Source of the DNA: Halobellus rufus
Lineage (GTDB): Archaea; Halobacteriota; Halobacteria; Halobacteriales; Haloferacaceae
Reading direction: 5' to 3'
Length of the DNA: 64,000 bases
NCBI RefSeq assembly: GCF_000739575.1
Contig: NZ_BBJO01000047.1
Span: 1 to 64,000 of the forward strand
Shown here: positions 62,631 through 64,000 of the stretch, in pieces
How positions within the stretch are numbered: position 1 is the stretch's first letter
Layout: each line of letters starts with the position of its first letter
Program-made: the position numbers and the translations under genes
The notes under the pieces: generated by a model
Told to the model about the DNA's origin: nothing
What the model saw: only the letters and a program-made list of their open reading frames with translations
The model's database searches: none

Positions 62631-63206
62631 ATGTTCGAAGTCGAGGTCAAACTCCGCGCTCCCCACGACGCCGTCAGGGACGCACTCGACGCCGCGGGCG
62701 CGGAACCCCGCGGACGACTCGTTCAGACTGACACGTACTACGACGCGCCCCACCGCGACTTCGCCGAAACCGACGAGGCGCTGCGGATCCGTGAAGAACG
62801 CCCCGACGGGGATCCGCCGGCTGCGAACGCGCCCGACGAGGATGAGGCGACGAAGCTCACCTACAAGGGGCCGCTCGTCGAGGAGGCCTCGAAGACGCGC
62901 GAGGAGCACGAGACGGCCGTGGGAGACGGCGACACCGCCGACGAGATCCTCGACGGCCTCGGGTTCGAACCGGCGGCCGTCGTCGAGAAAGAGCGGACGT
63001 TCTTCGACCTGGACGGGTACACGGTCACACTCGACCGCGTGGCGGGGCTCGGCGAGTTCGTCGAGGTCGAAGCCGAGGCCGAGGACGACGCCGACGTCCA
63101 GCGCGTGCGAGAGGGCGTCTTCGACGTCGTCCGACGACTGGGCCTCGACCCCGACGACCAGATCCGGACGTCGTACCTCGGATTGCTTCTCGCGGGCGAC
63201 GAGTGA
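62631..63206 (+). CDS. CYTH-domain (class IV adenylate cyclase/thiamine-triphosphatase-like) protein
   Basis: A 191-residue CYTH protein. The signature E-x-E-x-K is in MFEVEVKLRAP, directly at the start. The later acidic and basic residues DTYYDAPHRDFAETDEALRI, ATKLTYKGPL, YTVTLDRVAGLGEFVEVEAE line the triphosphate tunnel as in CyaB-type members. Activity could be on ATP, thiamine triphosphate or inorganic triphosphate. ATG 62631 is fixed by the family start. It is divergent from the FKBP gene. Confidence 0.88.
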   Translation: MFEVEVKLRAPHDAVRDALDAAGAEPRGRLVQTDTYYDAPHRDFAETDEALRIREERPDGDPPAANAPDEDEATKLTYKGPLVEEASKTREEHETAVGDGDTADEILDGLGFEPAAVVEKERTFFDLDGYTVTLDRVAGLGEFVEVEAEAEDDADVQRVREGVFDVVRRLGLDPDDQIRTSYLGLLLAGDE

Positions 63207-63298
63207 GCGATCGCGTTCAGTCTCATATCTATAGGTAATATTACTGTGCGCAAACTTTTCCGCAAGTTATAGAACGACCCGGAGAGAAGCGTTCGGCA

Positions 63299-64000
63299 AT
63301 GACCGAACGGAACATCGCCATCGAGGCCGCGGACCGATCTGCAGTCGAGGATCAGGGGGTCGAAATCGTCGAACGGAAGGGGATCGGACACCCCGATTCG
63401 ATCTGCGACGGGATCGCCGAAGCCGTCTCGCGGGCGCTCTCACAGCTCTATCTCGACCGCGTCGGCAAGGTGCTCCACTACAACACCGACGAGACCCAAC
63501 TCGTCGCGGGCGAGTCCGCGCCGACGTACGGCGGCGGCGAGATCGTCGAGCCGATCTACGTCCTCATCGTCGGCCGCGCGACGCGGGAGTACGACGGCAA
63601 GCGGCTCCCGGTCGACGCCACGGCCATCGCGGCCGCCCGCGAGTACCTCAACGAGAACATCCCGGAGCTGGAAGTCGGCACCGACATCGTCGTCGACACG
63701 CGGATCGGGGAGGGCTCCGGCGACCTCCAGGACGTCTTCGGCGAGGACGACGTGGAGGTCCCGATGTCGAACGACACCTCCTACGGCGTCGGCCACGCGC
63801 CGCTGACCGAGACCGAGGAGATCGTCCTGACGGTCGAGCGTCGGCTCAACGGCCCCTACGCCGCCGACAACCCGGAGCTCGGCCCCGACGTGAAGGTGAT
63901 GGGCAAGCGCGAGGGCGACGAGATCGACATCACCGTCGCCGCCGCGATGGTCGACGCGTACATCGAGGACTTGGACGAGTACGACGACGCGGTCGAGCGC
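63299..64000 (+). CDS. mat: Methionine adenosyltransferase, archaeal type (3' truncated by the window)
   Basis: The first 234 codons of the archaeal MAT, which makes S-adenosyl-L-methionine from methionine and ATP. MTERNIAIEAADRSAVEDQG leads to VERKGIGHPDSICDGIAEAV (archaeal GHPDS motif). VLHYNTDETQLVAGESAPTY and VPMSNDTSYGVGHAPLTETE follow. The gene continues past base 64000. Its upstream 92 bases are AT-rich and hold the promoter. SAM feeds Dph2, the methyltransferase and the SAM hydrolase-like protein in this window. Confidence 0.93.
   Translation, partial: MTERNIAIEAADRSAVEDQGVEIVERKGIGHPDSICDGIAEAVSRALSQLYLDRVGKVLHYNTDETQLVAGESAPTYGGGEIVEPIYVLIVGRATREYDGKRLPVDATAIAAAREYLNENIPELEVGTDIVVDTRIGEGSGDLQDVFGEDDVEVPMSNDTSYGVGHAPLTETEEIVLTVERRLNGPYAADNPELGPDVKVMGKREGDEIDITVAAAMVDAYIEDLDEYDDAVER

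Overview
The window is a 64 kb chromosomal segment of a halophilic archaeon (class Halobacteria). The evidence is very high GC, proteins rich in Asp/Glu and poor in Lys, archaeal signatures (thermosome, LonB, diphthamide enzymes, archaeal-type methionine adenosyltransferase, class III prepilin, Tat lipoprotein signal), and TATA boxes about 27 bases before start codons, as expected for leaderless haloarchaeal transcripts. I cannot name the genus. Genes are dense, mostly housekeeping or transport, and often joined by 4-base ATGA overlaps.

Layout. 1-3.4 kb: tail of coaBC, an Lrp regulator and an APC permease-USP fusion that is frameshifted. 3.7-12.2 kb: a nine-gene minus-strand Mrp/Mnh cation/proton antiporter operon (E-F-G-DUF4040-B-C-D-D-D), in which mnhB is frameshifted. 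12.5-14 kb: a type IV pilin, a small membrane protein and hpt. 14.1-20.6 kb: a complete peptide-type ABC transporter operon (lipoprotein, two permeases, two ATPases). 20.6-25 kb: a hydrolase, a zinc-ribbon regulator, a sugar nucleotidyltransferase, diphthine-ammonia ligase and an HD protein. 25.1-28.3 kb: a 1,040-residue surface protein whose N-terminal part is unusually AT-rich. 28.6-30.6 kb: small regulators, tRNA-Gln(TTG), a DtxR-type regulator and a ferritin-like protein. 30.7-36.1 kb: a DUF5791-like protein, an epimerase, a twice-frameshifted DHH phosphoesterase, an aldo/keto reductase, a zinc micro-protein and an MFS transporter. 36.5-39.4 kb: a GpgS-like glycosyltransferase, a Nudix hydrolase, Hsp20 and a small Zn protein. 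39.4-43.2 kb: trpC-trpB-trpA plus the archaeal ADH synthase of the shikimate route. 43.3-52.9 kb: an O6-alkylguanine transferase-like protein without its Cys, a CPBP protease, LonB, nadM, a SAM hydrolase-like protein, an APC permease, a thermosome subunit and a divergent amidohydrolase. 52.9-64 kb: an 84-bp nested palindrome, a glycosyltransferase, a methyltransferase, an MBL-fold protein, a YkgJ protein, dph2, YlbF, a MinD-like ATPase, a RAD55-like protein without a P-loop, a long FKBP, a CYTH protein and the start of mat.

How the genes fit together. The Mrp operon and the two APC permeases serve ion and solute homeostasis. The peptide ABC operon imports peptides. The trp/ADHS cluster makes aromatic precursors and tryptophan. 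Thermosome, Hsp20, LonB and FKBP are protein quality control. Dph2 and Dph6 act in the same EF-2 modification.

I found no CRISPR array, defence island, rRNA, intact insertion sequence or clear novel multi-gene system. The most notable observations are the nested palindrome at 52953-53036, the AT-rich segment in the surface protein, the ATPase insertion that splits a four-Cys motif, several enzyme-like proteins that have lost catalytic residues, and four apparent single-base deletions in three genes that may be sequence errors.
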